Part shown: positions 17,132 through 26,567 of the stretch, piece after piece | Layout of the letters: the number at the start of each line of letters is the position of its first letter | Position numbering within the stretch: the stretch's first letter is position 1 | DNA from: Eoetvoesia sp035555955 | Lineage (GTDB): Bacteria; Pseudomonadota; Gammaproteobacteria; Burkholderiales; Burkholderiaceae_B | Direction of reading: 5' to 3' | DNA length: 64,000 bases | NCBI RefSeq assembly: GCF_035555955.1 | Contig: NZ_DATMGA010000066.1 | Location: 186,001-250,000, forward strand | Translations under genes and position numbers: made by a program | The notes under the pieces: generated by a model | What the model was told of the DNA's origin: nothing | The model's database searches: none | Seen by the model: only the letters and a program-made list of their open reading frames with translations

Positions 17132-18970
17132 ATGAACTCAGCCGCGCGCACGGTACTTGCTGCCGCCATTTCAACCCTTCTGATCTCTCTTGCACATGCT
17201 GCCGATGTGCCCGACCCCAAGCAGGCGGCAGCCTATATCCAATTGCACCGCGACGTCCTGATCAACTCCGACCTCTGGACGGACAAGCCGGAAATACTGG
17301 CTGCCAACCTGGGTTTCGAAGGCATCATCGGCATTCCGGGCTTGCTGAATGCCAGCGACTTGCCCCTCGCGGTGAATGCCGGGGCCGGCGTCAATCTTGA
17401 CTGGGCAGCGCTCGATCCGGTTCCGCCGCTGCGCAACCTGACCAGCGGCGCCAGCGTCGTCGGCTCGGTGGTGGCGGGCTTCGGCGCCACGCCGGTGCTG
17501 GCCGACGCCATGCCCATCGAAGTCAGTTGGCCGTTGCTGCCCAGTTCGGTATCGCCCGAGAACATCGCCATTACGCTCAACACCGGTGAAATCGTCCATC
17601 CCGTCGCGGCGGCGCTCAATCCCAATTACGATCATAACGAACGCCACGTCATCGTGGTGTTCGGCGAATTCGCCAACCGGCTTTCGCCCGACACCGTAGG
17701 CGCGATTTATCCGGTAACCGTCTCGTTCGTGGCCGGATCGTCGCCGCTCATGGCGGTCGGCCCCAACGGCCCCGTATCTATCGTCGGCCTGTCGGCGCCC
17801 AGCAGCAATCCCTACGTGGCCGGGCCAGCCCTGGTCGGCGCCAAGCTCAGCCGCTTTTCGCCGGCCGGCGACTTTCCGCCGCCCGCGCTCAACGGCTCGT
17901 TTCCCAACGACGCCTACTCACTTTACGGCGACGATGCCCAATACCGGTTGCGCTTGTTCACGTCGGGCGGGTTCTCGCCGGACGGCGTCAGCGGCTTCAT
18001 GTCCACCGATTTCGAAACCTTTTTCCGGCTGCACGCCAGGGATGCGAACGGCAATCCCGTTGTCCTCGACAAAGCCGGAAAGGTTTACGACCTGGGAGCG
18101 GGGAAGATCGAAATTGTGGGCCTGGCAGAAGTCGGCCCGCCTTCCGAGGGCGCTCCGCAGCGCGCCTATTACACGGAAGACCACGACAATTATTTCGATG
18201 TAATCCTGAAGGGCGGCGCCGCCGCCATACGCTTGCTGCAATCCGTGGAAATACCCACCTCCAAGGTGTCGGGCTATAGCGACATCTACAATCCTGGCGG
18301 CCCGGGGCGCAGTCCGCAGGCAGGCACCACCTACACCAAACCGGCCAATCCGCAGGTGTACCCCATCGACAAAAGCCTGGATGAGCCGCGCACCGTCAGC
18401 TATGCCAGCCAGTCGCTGGCCAGCTACGATCTCGACACCGACCTGCCAGTGGTATTTCGCCTGGCCGCGAGCGGTCGGCCGGACGTGCTGACGAGCGACT
18501 CCGAACGGGCCAACGACCTGGTGAACGGCCAGGGCTATACGCTCAAGGATGTGGAGTTCGCCAACGAAACCGACCGGCCCGGCGTCACCGCGGTAATGAG
18601 CTATGTATCCAAAAGCGGCGATCGCATCTACACACTGGATACCTCTGAACAGGCTCAGTTGGACGGCGATGCCAACTGGACAAGGGAAGGGCGCGCGTTC
18701 GGAGCCTTCAACCGCTCCTGGCCGGGGCTGTCGCCCGTATACCGCTTCTACGACCGCAGCACAGGGCGCCATGTGTTCTCCATCGACAGCGAAGCCGGCG
18801 CCAAGCTGGGCGACGCCGAGAATCAGGGCATCGCCTGGCATGCCGCGCTATTCGTGAAACCTCCCGCGCACGAAGGTGGCTCGGGCGGCGGCGCCATGGG
18901 TCTGTTCGGCCTGGCGGGCGGCTTGCTGCTTCTGGGCTATCGCCGTTTTTCGGCCGGGCGCCGTCAATGA
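17132..18970 (+). CDS. Exported protein with GlyGly-CTERM sorting tail
   Basis: 612-aa protein with a Sec signal (cleavage after LISLAHA) and a C-terminal GlyGly-CTERM: Gly-rich GGSGGGAMG at about residue 583, a hydrophobic helix, then a basic end (YRRFSAGRRQ). Such tails are rhombosortase substrates on T2SS cargo, and the rhombosortase gene is 73 bp upstream. The body is mostly unfamiliar; the segment around VYRFYDRSTGRHVFS resembles DUF5648-type repeats. An AGGA ribosome site precedes the ATG. Catalytic function not recognised. Confidence 0.85.
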   Translation: MNSAARTVLAAAISTLLISLAHAADVPDPKQAAAYIQLHRDVLINSDLWTDKPEILAANLGFEGIIGIPGLLNASDLPLAVNAGAGVNLDWAALDPVPPLRNLTSGASVVGSVVAGFGATPVLADAMPIEVSWPLLPSSVSPENIAITLNTGEIVHPVAAALNPNYDHNERHVIVVFGEFANRLSPDTVGAIYPVTVSFVAGSSPLMAVGPNGPVSIVGLSAPSSNPYVAGPALVGAKLSRFSPAGDFPPPALNGSFPNDAYSLYGDDAQYRLRLFTSGGFSPDGVSGFMSTDFETFFRLHARDANGNPVVLDKAGKVYDLGAGKIEIVGLAEVGPPSEGAPQRAYYTEDHDNYFDVILKGGAAAIRLLQSVEIPTSKVSGYSDIYNPGGPGRSPQAGTTYTKPANPQVYPIDKSLDEPRTVSYASQSLASYDLDTDLPVVFRLAASGRPDVLTSDSERANDLVNGQGYTLKDVEFANETDRPGVTAVMSYVSKSGDRIYTLDTSEQAQLDGDANWTREGRAFGAFNRSWPGLSPVYRFYDRSTGRHVFSIDSEAGAKLGDAENQGIAWHAALFVKPPAHEGGSGGGAMGLFGLAGGLLLLGYRRFSAGRRQ

Positions 18971-19037
18971 TTTAATGACCGGGATCCTAGATCAATAGGG
19001 CAACCCCATCCAGATGTCGTTATCGGATGCCTCGAAG

Positions 19038-19053
19038 TTAACAAATATGTAAT
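19038..19053. promoter_or_regulatory. Candidate CopR box upstream of copper ATPase
   Basis: TTAACA-AATA-TGTAAT; the right half matches the cop box upstream of copA (ATTACA-ATGC-TGTAAT) exactly, the left half differs at two positions. It lies ~150 bp before the ATPase start in a 233-bp gap that holds no gene. Tentative. Confidence 0.4.
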
Positions 19054-19203
19054 GGTATTGTTGCCAAATTTTCGATTTCGCCATTAGTAAAGTGTGGCAT
19101 GATAACTATGCCTACCGTCCGTTGCGATTTCGGGCTCTGCCCTTTTTCAGGATGGTGATAACGCTTAGCGTAACCCAGTACTAAATGGGGACATCGGTAC
19201 GTC

Positions 19204-21465
19204 ATGGCACCACACGATCACGAACATACGCATCACAGTCAACCAGACGACTTGAGCAACGGATCGACGAAAAGTGAAGACAGCCACGCTAAACCGGCAG
19301 CGGCCTCGGTGTTGAAAGATCCCGTTTGCGGTATGTCGGTGACCGAACAATCGCCTCAGGCAGTCGCTCCGGGCACGATCTATACCTGTCCGATGCATCC
19401 GGAGATTCGCCAAGATCGCCCCGGAAACTGTCCCAAGTGCGGGATGGCGCTCGAGCCGCTTATGCCCACACTGGAGGACGATAATCCTGAGCTGGCTGAC
19501 TTCAGCCGCCGGTTTTGGTGGACCTTGCCTTTAACGATAATCGTCATGACGCTGGCCATGTTCGGTCACCAATTGGGCTGGTTTGGCATGACTACCCAAA
19601 GTTGGGTCGAGCTGGTGCTTTCCTTGCCAGTCGTACTCTGGGCAGGCTGGCCGTTTTTCGTACGGGGTGTGCAATCGGTCATCAACCGTAGCCCTAACAT
19701 GTGGACCCTAATCGGCTTAGGAACATCGGCCGCCTTTATCTACAGTGTAGTGGCGACTGTTGCACCAGACGTTTTTCCCGACACCTTCTTGTCCATGGGA
19801 CGTATCGCGGTGTATTTCGAAGCCGCAGTCGTCATTATTTCATTGACGCTTTTCGGGCAAATTCTTGAATTGAAAGCCCGCTCGCAGACGTCTGCGGCGA
19901 TCAAGTCGTTGGTGGGCTTAGCCCCGAAAACGGCCCGGCGTATCCTGCCTGATGGCATTGAAGAAGATGTGCCGCTTACCCACGTGCACGAAGGCGATCG
20001 CTTGCGTGTGCGTCCGGGCGAAAAAGTGCCGGTGGACGGGACGGTTGAAGAGGGCGCGAGTTCAATTGACGAATCCATGCTTACGGGTGAGCCGCTACCG
20101 GTAAGCAAACGTGTGGGCGACAAAGTGATTGGCGCTACGATGAATACATCGGGTGCCTTGGTGATACGCGCCGAGAAAGTGGGCGCGGCCACGGTGTTGT
20201 CTCAAATTGTGCAACTGGTTGCGCAAGCGCAGCGCTCCAGGGCGCCTATGCAACGCATGGCCGATCACGTGGCAGGGTATTTTGTCATGGCGGTGGTTGC
20301 CATAGCCGTGATTACGTTTTTCGTGTGGGGATTCTGGGGACCCCAGCCCAGTTGGGTGTACGGCCTCATCAATGCCGTAGCCGTGCTGATTATTGCTTGC
20401 CCTTGCGCGCTAGGCTTGGCTACGCCCATGTCCATCATGGTCGCCACTGGCCGTGGTGCAACGCACGGCGTCTTGTTCCGAGATGCCGCTGCTATCGAGA
20501 ATTTCCGCAAGGTCGATACCTTGATCGTCGATAAGACCGGAACTTTGACCGAAGGACGACCCACATTTGAGCAAGCAGTTCCCGTCCAGGGCGTTAACGT
20601 CGGCGAGGTATTGCGTCTTGCCGCCAGCCTAGATCAAGGCAGCGAGCATCCCCTGGCAGACGCCATTGTTAGTGCCGCGCGAAAGCAGGGTATTGCATTG
20701 GCCGGGGTACAAGAGTTCGAGTCTGACTCGGGGATTGGCGTTCGTGGAAAAGTTGGGAACAAACGTCTTGCGCTCGGCAATACCGCGCTGATGCAGCAAG
20801 AAGGCATCGATGTGGCGATATTGAGCGAAAAGGCCGATAGCCTGCGTGTGCAAGGCGCGAGCGTCATGTACCTTGCAGCGGATGGCGATCTATTGGGTTT
20901 ACTCGCCGTGTCAGACCCCATTAAAGCCAGCACACAGGAAGCCTTGAATGAACTGAAGGCCGCCGGAATCCGCGTCATTATGGCTACCGGTGATGGTGTT
21001 TCCACAGCCAGATCCGTAGCCGAACGCCTGGGCATCGACGAATTCCATGGCGAGGTAAAACCGGCCGATAAGCTTGATCTTGTCACAAAACTTCAAAACC
21101 AAGGGCACATCGTAGCCATGGCCGGCGATGGCATTAACGACGCACCCGCACTGGCAAAAGCCGATGTGGGCATTGCCATGGGTACCGGCACGGATGTCGC
21201 CATGAACAGCGCCCAGGTCACGCTGGTCAAAGGCGATTTGCGAGGCATCTCGATTGCTCGCCATTTATCTGATGCCACCATTGCCAACATGAAACAAAAC
21301 CTGGGATTTGCCTTCGTGTATAACGCGCTGGGCGTACCCTTGGCAGCAGGCGTGTTATATCCATTGACGGGGCTGTTGCTCTCACCCATGATTGCCGCGC
21401 TGGCGATGAGCTTGAGCTCAGCCTCGGTGGTGACAAATGCCTTGCGATTGCATAAATCAAAATAG
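19204..21465 (+). CDS. Copper/silver-exporting P1B-type ATPase with HMBD N-terminus
   Basis: 753-aa inner-membrane ATPase exporting Cu(I) or Ag(I). The His-rich N-terminus (HDHEHTHHSQ) is followed by a DPVCGMSV YHS-like motif and a heavy-metal-binding YTCPMHPEIRQDRPGNCPKCGM segment instead of a classical CxxC HMA domain. The core has the TGEP actuator loop, CPCALGL in the metal-transport helix, the phosphorylation site DKTGTLT, an SEHPL nucleotide loop and GDGINDAPAL. It is convergent with the cop operon, and its codon use matches the lower-GC island. Confidence 0.93.
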   Translation: MAPHDHEHTHHSQPDDLSNGSTKSEDSHAKPAAASVLKDPVCGMSVTEQSPQAVAPGTIYTCPMHPEIRQDRPGNCPKCGMALEPLMPTLEDDNPELADFSRRFWWTLPLTIIVMTLAMFGHQLGWFGMTTQSWVELVLSLPVVLWAGWPFFVRGVQSVINRSPNMWTLIGLGTSAAFIYSVVATVAPDVFPDTFLSMGRIAVYFEAAVVIISLTLFGQILELKARSQTSAAIKSLVGLAPKTARRILPDGIEEDVPLTHVHEGDRLRVRPGEKVPVDGTVEEGASSIDESMLTGEPLPVSKRVGDKVIGATMNTSGALVIRAEKVGAATVLSQIVQLVAQAQRSRAPMQRMADHVAGYFVMAVVAIAVITFFVWGFWGPQPSWVYGLINAVAVLIIACPCALGLATPMSIMVATGRGATHGVLFRDAAAIENFRKVDTLIVDKTGTLTEGRPTFEQAVPVQGVNVGEVLRLAASLDQGSEHPLADAIVSAARKQGIALAGVQEFESDSGIGVRGKVGNKRLALGNTALMQQEGIDVAILSEKADSLRVQGASVMYLAADGDLLGLLAVSDPIKASTQEALNELKAAGIRVIMATGDGVSTARSVAERLGIDEFHGEVKPADKLDLVTKLQNQGHIVAMAGDGINDAPALAKADVGIAMGTGTDVAMNSAQVTLVKGDLRGISIARHLSDATIANMKQNLGFAFVYNALGVPLAAGVLYPLTGLLLSPMIAALAMSLSSASVVTNALRLHKSK

Positions 21466-21484
21466 CCGCTCTGGTCTGGCTAAG

Positions 21485-21970
21485 CTACTGCGACGCCTGC
21501 TGGGTTATTTCCTTCTGGGCGGCAAGTGCCTTCGCAGGCCAGGAACTCTTGATGTAAGCCAGCACGGCTGTAATCTCATGGTCGGTCAGTAGCTTGCCGT
21601 AGGCCGGCATATCGCTGACATACCCAGGCGGCGCTGTTATGCCAGGCACGAGTCCATTTTTAGTAATGTCAATTAAAACGGCGTCCGGATGATGCCAGGT
21701 GTGCCCAGTTACATCATGCGGAGGCGCAGGCAGCCGGCCGTTCGCTTTACGAATCCGCCAATCGGGCTGACCTTCTAGCTTGCTGCCGTGGCAGGCGGCA
21801 CAGTTATTGGCATAGACTTTTTTCCCGAGCGCAACCAGGGTTTGATCCGATGGGTCGATATACGTGCGGCTGGAGTCGGTGCGTGCTCCGTACAGGAATA
21901 TGCCAACACCCAGCGCCACTAAGCCAACTGCACTGACAATCATGGCCGGCCTTTTCATTACAGTTACCAC
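21485..21970 (-). CDS. Membrane-anchored cytochrome c of cop operon
   Basis: 161-aa c-type cytochrome with an uncleaved N-terminal anchor (about residues 9-27) and one haem motif, CAACH, near residue 58; the distal Met is likely in DMPAYGKLLTDHE. The GTG start has an AAGGA site 8 nt upstream. As the last gene after copD it probably passes electrons in the periplasmic copper-oxidising system, but the partner is inferred. Confidence 0.85.
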   Translation of the reverse strand: MVTVMKRPAMIVSAVGLVALGVGIFLYGARTDSSRTYIDPSDQTLVALGKKVYANNCAACHGSKLEGQPDWRIRKANGRLPAPPHDVTGHTWHHPDAVLIDITKNGLVPGITAPPGYVSDMPAYGKLLTDHEITAVLAYIKSSWPAKALAAQKEITQQASQ

Positions 21971-22010
21971 TCAAGCTATCCTTTTTATTTTGCAGAAAAC
22001 GTTACTGGGT

Positions 22011-22946
22011 TCACATTGATTCGACTGGGTTGAGCGTCCCCAACCAAGCCACTAACATTAGAATTACAACTGCCGCGCTGGTCTCAAAAATCAAGCTCTT
22101 GCGCAAGGATACGACTGCGGATGCATGGTCGCCGCGCGCTATGGCCAGCCTTAATAATAATAAGGGGCCTAGATGGTAACGGTTTACCGCAGCGAGTCCG
22201 AGCATCGCAGCGAACAGCCCAAGCTTGATCAGAAGCAGAGTGCCATAAGGGCTGGATACAAGACCAGCCAGAGTGGGTCCCACAATAAGCCAATAATTCG
22301 CAATGCCTGTTATTGCCAGAGTGGCGACAATAATTGTTCCAACTCCTGCAAACCCCGATAGTCCGTGGCTCAACAGGAGCATCCGATTGTAAGGGTCGCG
22401 CTTGGCGCCTCGTAACAACAATGCGAACGCGGCCAGAGCCCCCAGCCATGCGCCGGCGGCAAGCAGATGCGCAATGTCAGCGGCAAGATGCACATACCCG
22501 CGCATGCCTTCATCCATGGCGCCATGCCCGCTCCAACCGAGAGAGGCCAGCGCGATCGCGGCGAAAACCGTGACCAAGCAAAAGCCAGCGAGCCGCCAGC
22601 GTTTCAACAATAACAAAGAAAGCATGGCTAGAAACAGGGCTATGGCTCGTGCACCCCATGCCAGGCCTACATTGGTGCCTGTGATAATCATGTCGAATAT
22701 ATGCAGCCTAAGGTCAGCGAAATTCGGAACGCCACTCATGGATTTGGCAAGCACGGCCATGCTGCATGCCGATAACAGCAGGCCAATACCCGCTGCGCCA
22801 ATCAGAAGCGAATCAAACTTAAGCGCGTCCTTCGCAAAGCGTTGTTCATTCCTGAAGTTATAGAGCGCGAATAACGGCAGGCCGAATAGCAGCATCAAAT
22901 CGGAGTAGAGCGCAAAACGCACACCAATATGGAGCCAATCGTTCAT
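22011..22946 (-). CDS. copD: Copper resistance protein CopD
   Basis: 311-aa inner-membrane protein with about eight hydrophobic helices and the CopD domain in the C-terminal half. It starts 4 bp after copC, the standard pair in which CopC binds periplasmic copper and CopD handles it at the inner membrane. It sits in the minus-strand order copA-copB-copC-copD-cytochrome c. Confidence 0.9.
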   Translation of the reverse strand: MNDWLHIGVRFALYSDLMLLFGLPLFALYNFRNEQRFAKDALKFDSLLIGAAGIGLLLSACSMAVLAKSMSGVPNFADLRLHIFDMIITGTNVGLAWGARAIALFLAMLSLLLLKRWRLAGFCLVTVFAAIALASLGWSGHGAMDEGMRGYVHLAADIAHLLAAGAWLGALAAFALLLRGAKRDPYNRMLLLSHGLSGFAGVGTIIVATLAITGIANYWLIVGPTLAGLVSSPYGTLLLIKLGLFAAMLGLAAVNRYHLGPLLLLRLAIARGDHASAVVSLRKSLIFETSAAVVILMLVAWLGTLNPVESM

Positions 22947-22950
22947 TGAA

Positions 22951-23334
22951 CTACTTTACTTCGAATGAAAGCTTGCCCGTCACAGGATGGGTGTCCGATG
23001 AAACGGCACGCCACTCGACGCGATACGCACCGGTCATGAGAGGCTTGGCCGGCGTGATAACCATAGTCTTGGAATCTTTGCCTCCCGACACGTTGACATC
23101 GACCGCCATGGGGGGGTGCGTCATTCCTGGCATGCCGGTCATAAGCAGCTTGGCACCGGAGAATTGAGCAACGAGCGCTTCGGAAAAATGCAACTCTATT
23201 TTTTCCGGTGATACCGCTTGCGTATTGGCTTGAGGTTCAGAGGAAAGCAGCTTGGGATGGGCCTGTGCCATCGTACTGAAAAGAAGCCCACCGGCGATGG
23301 TGGCAATGCCTAGAGAAATGCGAAAAGTAGACAT
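22951..23334 (-). CDS. copC: Periplasmic copper-binding protein CopC
   Basis: 127-aa periplasmic protein: Sec signal ending TMAQA, then mature HPKLLSSEPQANTQ with the N-terminal His copper ligand. The Met-containing loop TGMPGMTHPPM and the C-terminal WRAVSSDTHPVTGKLSFEV are characteristic. The start was moved to the ATG with an AGGA site 6 nt upstream, rather than an earlier ATG eight codons back. Confidence 0.93.
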   Translation of the reverse strand: MSTFRISLGIATIAGGLLFSTMAQAHPKLLSSEPQANTQAVSPEKIELHFSEALVAQFSGAKLLMTGMPGMTHPPMAVDVNVSGGKDSKTMVITPAKPLMTGAYRVEWRAVSSDTHPVTGKLSFEVK

Positions 23335-23449
23335 GTTGTTCCTGGTTTTGTTGGTCACGCACTATGTCAATAACAAATATTCATAGAAATTGGCGTTAAT
23401 TATTAAGCATCAGGCGCTACTTCAAGCCTGATGTTTCCCGCAATACGGT

Positions 23450-24424
23450 TCAGAACCGGAAGCTAACGCCTGCCACGAAGCGGGTTTCGTGCGGACGCTC
23501 CCCTGCATCCCTGGCGAAGTTAGCCGTTTGGCCAAACTTGCCGAACCACTCGACACCGATATACGGGACAAATTGCCGGGTGATTTCGTACTTCAAACGG
23601 AGTCCAGCCACGGTATTCGACAAGCCACTGCCGATTTCGCGGGCCTCGTCGCGCTTGCCGTAAAAGTTGGCTTCAATCCTGGGCTGCAGAACCAGTCGTT
23701 GCGTAATCAACAGGTCGTATTCAACTCCCAGGCGCAACGCGGTCCGACCGTTATTGCCAACATACGCAGCGGCATCGACCTCGAACCAATAGGGAGCCAG
23801 GCCTTGAACCCCGAAAGCCAACCAGCCACGATCTGGTCCGGTGCCATGGTCATAGCGCACACCCAATTGACTATCCCAGAACGTCGAGATGGCATGTCCC
23901 CATAACAACTCTGTTCGGGAATCCACCAGCTTGCCCTTGGCTACTTCGCCTTCAGCTTTGAGTACCGCCCGGTTGTAGGTGCCGCCAAACCAGGCTTGCC
24001 CCTCATAGGCCGCGGACTCGTTGCCGCGTGCTCGGACATACTCCAGCCGATTGATCTGTACCGACGCGAAATTGTGCTCGTCCGACATATGCAAGCGATG
24101 CGCCGAACCCAATGAATATTTGCCTGAACCCAAGGTATAGCCGTCGGAGTAAGCATCGGGATCGCGTGCATCCGGCGGGGCCGATCCGCCTTGCATCTGC
24201 GTGGCGCTATGATCCATCCCGCCGCTGCCCTTATCCATTGCTCCCATGTCATGGGCAGGCGCCGAGCGGATCGGCATGGCGGTGTGGCCACTATGGACAT
24301 CATGCGTCTGGGCGTGGGCAAAAATCGGGGTAGCGCCTAGCGTCGCGACAGCGAGGGCGAGAATGCGTTTTTTTATAGGGGTATTCACGGCCAAGGCTCC
24401 CTTTTTCTTATTCGTTGCGCTCAT
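23450..24424 (-). CDS. copB: Outer-membrane copper resistance protein CopB
   Basis: 324-aa CopB with a signal peptide ending IFAHAQ, a Met/His-rich linker (HDMGAMDKGSGGMDHSATQM) and a beta-barrel domain ending in a C-terminal aromatic FRF. It is thought to bind or limit copper at the outer membrane. The ATG overlaps the copA stop (ATGA). The large N-terminal extension in the open frame lies within copA and is not part of the protein. Confidence 0.9.
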   Translation of the reverse strand: MSATNKKKGALAVNTPIKKRILALAVATLGATPIFAHAQTHDVHSGHTAMPIRSAPAHDMGAMDKGSGGMDHSATQMQGGSAPPDARDPDAYSDGYTLGSGKYSLGSAHRLHMSDEHNFASVQINRLEYVRARGNESAAYEGQAWFGGTYNRAVLKAEGEVAKGKLVDSRTELLWGHAISTFWDSQLGVRYDHGTGPDRGWLAFGVQGLAPYWFEVDAAAYVGNNGRTALRLGVEYDLLITQRLVLQPRIEANFYGKRDEAREIGSGLSNTVAGLRLKYEITRQFVPYIGVEWFGKFGQTANFARDAGERPHETRFVAGVSFRF

Positions 24425-26265
24425 GCCACCACCACTTCGCGGAACATGCCCATATCCATATGCAGCATCAAATGGCAATGCCAGGCCCAACGCCCAAGTG
24501 CATCGGCTGTCACAAGAAAACTGATGCGCTGTGCCGGTTGAACCGGAATCGTGTGGCGGCGTGCCTGGAAAGCGCCATCGGGCGTTTCCAGTTCGCTCCA
24601 CATACCGTGCAAGTGCATCGGGTGCGTCATCATGGTGTCATTGTGCAAAATAACCCGGACCCGCTCGCCGTAGCGAAAATGCACAGGTGTCGATTTGCCG
24701 AACTCCACCCCGTCAAATGACCAGGTGTAGCGTTCCATATTGCCGGTAAGATGCAGTTCGATCTCGCGCTCGGCCCCACGCGGGTCCATGGCGCCGCCTA
24801 CTGTATGCAGGTCCGCCAGGGTAAGCACACGCCGACCGTTGTTGCGCAACCCGATGCCGGGGTCGTCCAGGTTGGTGCGCGGCATATCAACGCGCATATC
24901 GGTGCTGGGACCGTACTCCGTTCTGGCATGGCGTACTGTGGTGCTGGCGGCTTTATTCTGGTTGCCCATAGCGCTGTGGTGCATTCCGGTCATGGGCCGG
25001 TGATCCATGTGCATCATGCCGCTACTCTGCCTGCTGGTCGTCGAGCCATGGTCCATGTTTTGCATTGCTCCGTGGTGCATGCCCTGCATTGGGCCTTCCC
25101 TCGAACCACTGTGGTTCATCCCCGCCATGCCGCCATGCATGCCGCCATGCATGGCGCCCATCATGTCGATCATGTCTAACCACTCTGGCTTATCAATCTG
25201 AGGAACAGCAGCTGTAAGCCCCGCACGCGTGGCTAACGTGCCACGCGCGTACCCAGTGCGGTCCATCGCTTGTGCAAATACGGTATAGGTATCGTCCTTG
25301 GGCTCGACCAGCACGTCATAGGTTTCCCCCGGTCCGAAGCGGAACTCATCCACCGTGACAGGTTCCACGTTGACACCATCGGCCTGAACAACCGTTAATT
25401 TCAGTCCAGGAATTCGTACGTCGTAAAAGGTGTTGGCCGCGCCATTGATGAAACGCAGGCGAACACGCTCGCCTGGACGGAATAGCCCGGTCCAGTTGCC
25501 CGCCGGCGTCGTGCCATTCATTAAATAGGTCAACACATTAGCCGACAAATCCGCCAGATCGGTTGGGCTCATGCGCATCTCGTTCCACATCTTGCGCTTG
25601 TCGATCGCCGCTTTAAGGCCATCCCGAGACACATCCTGGAAGAAATCCACTGCGGTTGGTTGGTTGTAGTTGTAGTAGTCACCCTGCATTTTCAGCTTGG
25701 CCAGCACGCGCATGGGATCTTCGTCGGCCCAGTCTGAGAGCTGAACCACATATTCGCGGTCGGCCCGGATCGGGTCGCTTTGAGCAGGCGCAATCACGAT
25801 GGCCCCTATCATGCCCGTCGCTTCTTGCATACCCGAATGGGAGTGATACCAATATGTGCCGCTTTGTTGGACTTTGAAGCGGTAGGTAAACGTTTCCCCT
25901 GGGGGTATGCCGGCAAAACTGATGCCCGGCACACCATCCATCTGGAAGGGCAAGAGAATGCCGTGCCAGTGAATTGAGGTGGCTTCTTTTAGCCGGTTTG
26001 TAACGCGAATGGTGACCGTGTCGCCCTCGCGCCAGCGCAAAGTGGGCCCGGGAAGCAACCCGTTGATGGTCGTGGCCATTCGTGGGTTACCAGTGAAGTT
26101 GACCGGCGATTCGCCAATTTCCAGGTTGAACTCGGTCCCTGAGAGCACCGCGGGCACGCCCGTTCGGGTATCGCCCGACTGAGCCCACGCCATGCGGGCA
26201 AATGGCGACAAACCCAACAGAATCCCACCGGACGCGAGGCCTTGAACGAATCGGCGACGGGGCAT
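24421..26265 (-). CDS. copA: Multicopper oxidase CopA (periplasmic)
   Basis: 614-aa multicopper oxidase that oxidises Cu(I) in the periplasm. Tat signal MPRRRFVQGLASGGILLG. Copper-site motifs are in order: HWHGILLPFQMDG, YWYHSHSG, HPMHLHG and WAWHCHLMLHMDMGM. A Met/His-rich insert at about residues 370-445 (repeats of MHGGM and GMHH) is a copper-loading segment. It is the first gene of the operon, divergent from copRS with a cop box between. Upstream in-frame GTG and ATG codons exist; the Tat-proximal ATG was preferred. Confidence 0.95.
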   Translation of the reverse strand: MPRRRFVQGLASGGILLGLSPFARMAWAQSGDTRTGVPAVLSGTEFNLEIGESPVNFTGNPRMATTINGLLPGPTLRWREGDTVTIRVTNRLKEATSIHWHGILLPFQMDGVPGISFAGIPPGETFTYRFKVQQSGTYWYHSHSGMQEATGMIGAIVIAPAQSDPIRADREYVVQLSDWADEDPMRVLAKLKMQGDYYNYNQPTAVDFFQDVSRDGLKAAIDKRKMWNEMRMSPTDLADLSANVLTYLMNGTTPAGNWTGLFRPGERVRLRFINGAANTFYDVRIPGLKLTVVQADGVNVEPVTVDEFRFGPGETYDVLVEPKDDTYTVFAQAMDRTGYARGTLATRAGLTAAVPQIDKPEWLDMIDMMGAMHGGMHGGMAGMNHSGSREGPMQGMHHGAMQNMDHGSTTSRQSSGMMHMDHRPMTGMHHSAMGNQNKAASTTVRHARTEYGPSTDMRVDMPRTNLDDPGIGLRNNGRRVLTLADLHTVGGAMDPRGAEREIELHLTGNMERYTWSFDGVEFGKSTPVHFRYGERVRVILHNDTMMTHPMHLHGMWSELETPDGAFQARRHTIPVQPAQRISFLVTADALGRWAWHCHLMLHMDMGMFREVVVA

Positions 26266-26426
26266 GATAGGCAGTGCAAAAGAGGGCGGTAGCAGATGTT
26301 TCACGTGAGCGTATCCCAGAGTTTCGAAGGAGGCGAGAAGTGGAGCATCCCCAGATGATCGAAGTTTTAATGAAATCAATGGTTAACACTTTAATGAAGT
26401 GCTCGTGTCGGTCGGATGACGCCGCC

Positions 26427-26442
26427 ATTACAATGCTGTAAT
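26427..26442. promoter_or_regulatory. cop box (CopR operator) between copA and copR
   Basis: Perfect palindrome ATTACA-ATGC-TGTAAT in the 302-bp divergent copA/copR intergenic region, matching the known CopR/PcoR/CusR-type cop box pattern. It is flanked by a wider GATGACG...CGTCATC inverted repeat. It probably controls both directions. Confidence 0.8.
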
Positions 26443-26567
26443 CCATTCGTCATCGTCGCGTCAGACTGATGCAGGTAAAGTCTTACTATGATTACTGACA
26501 ACTCTGGGCCGGGGTGTCGCCTTGTAAGTCGAACAGAAAACAGTAGAACTTCGCAGGAACGACCTCT

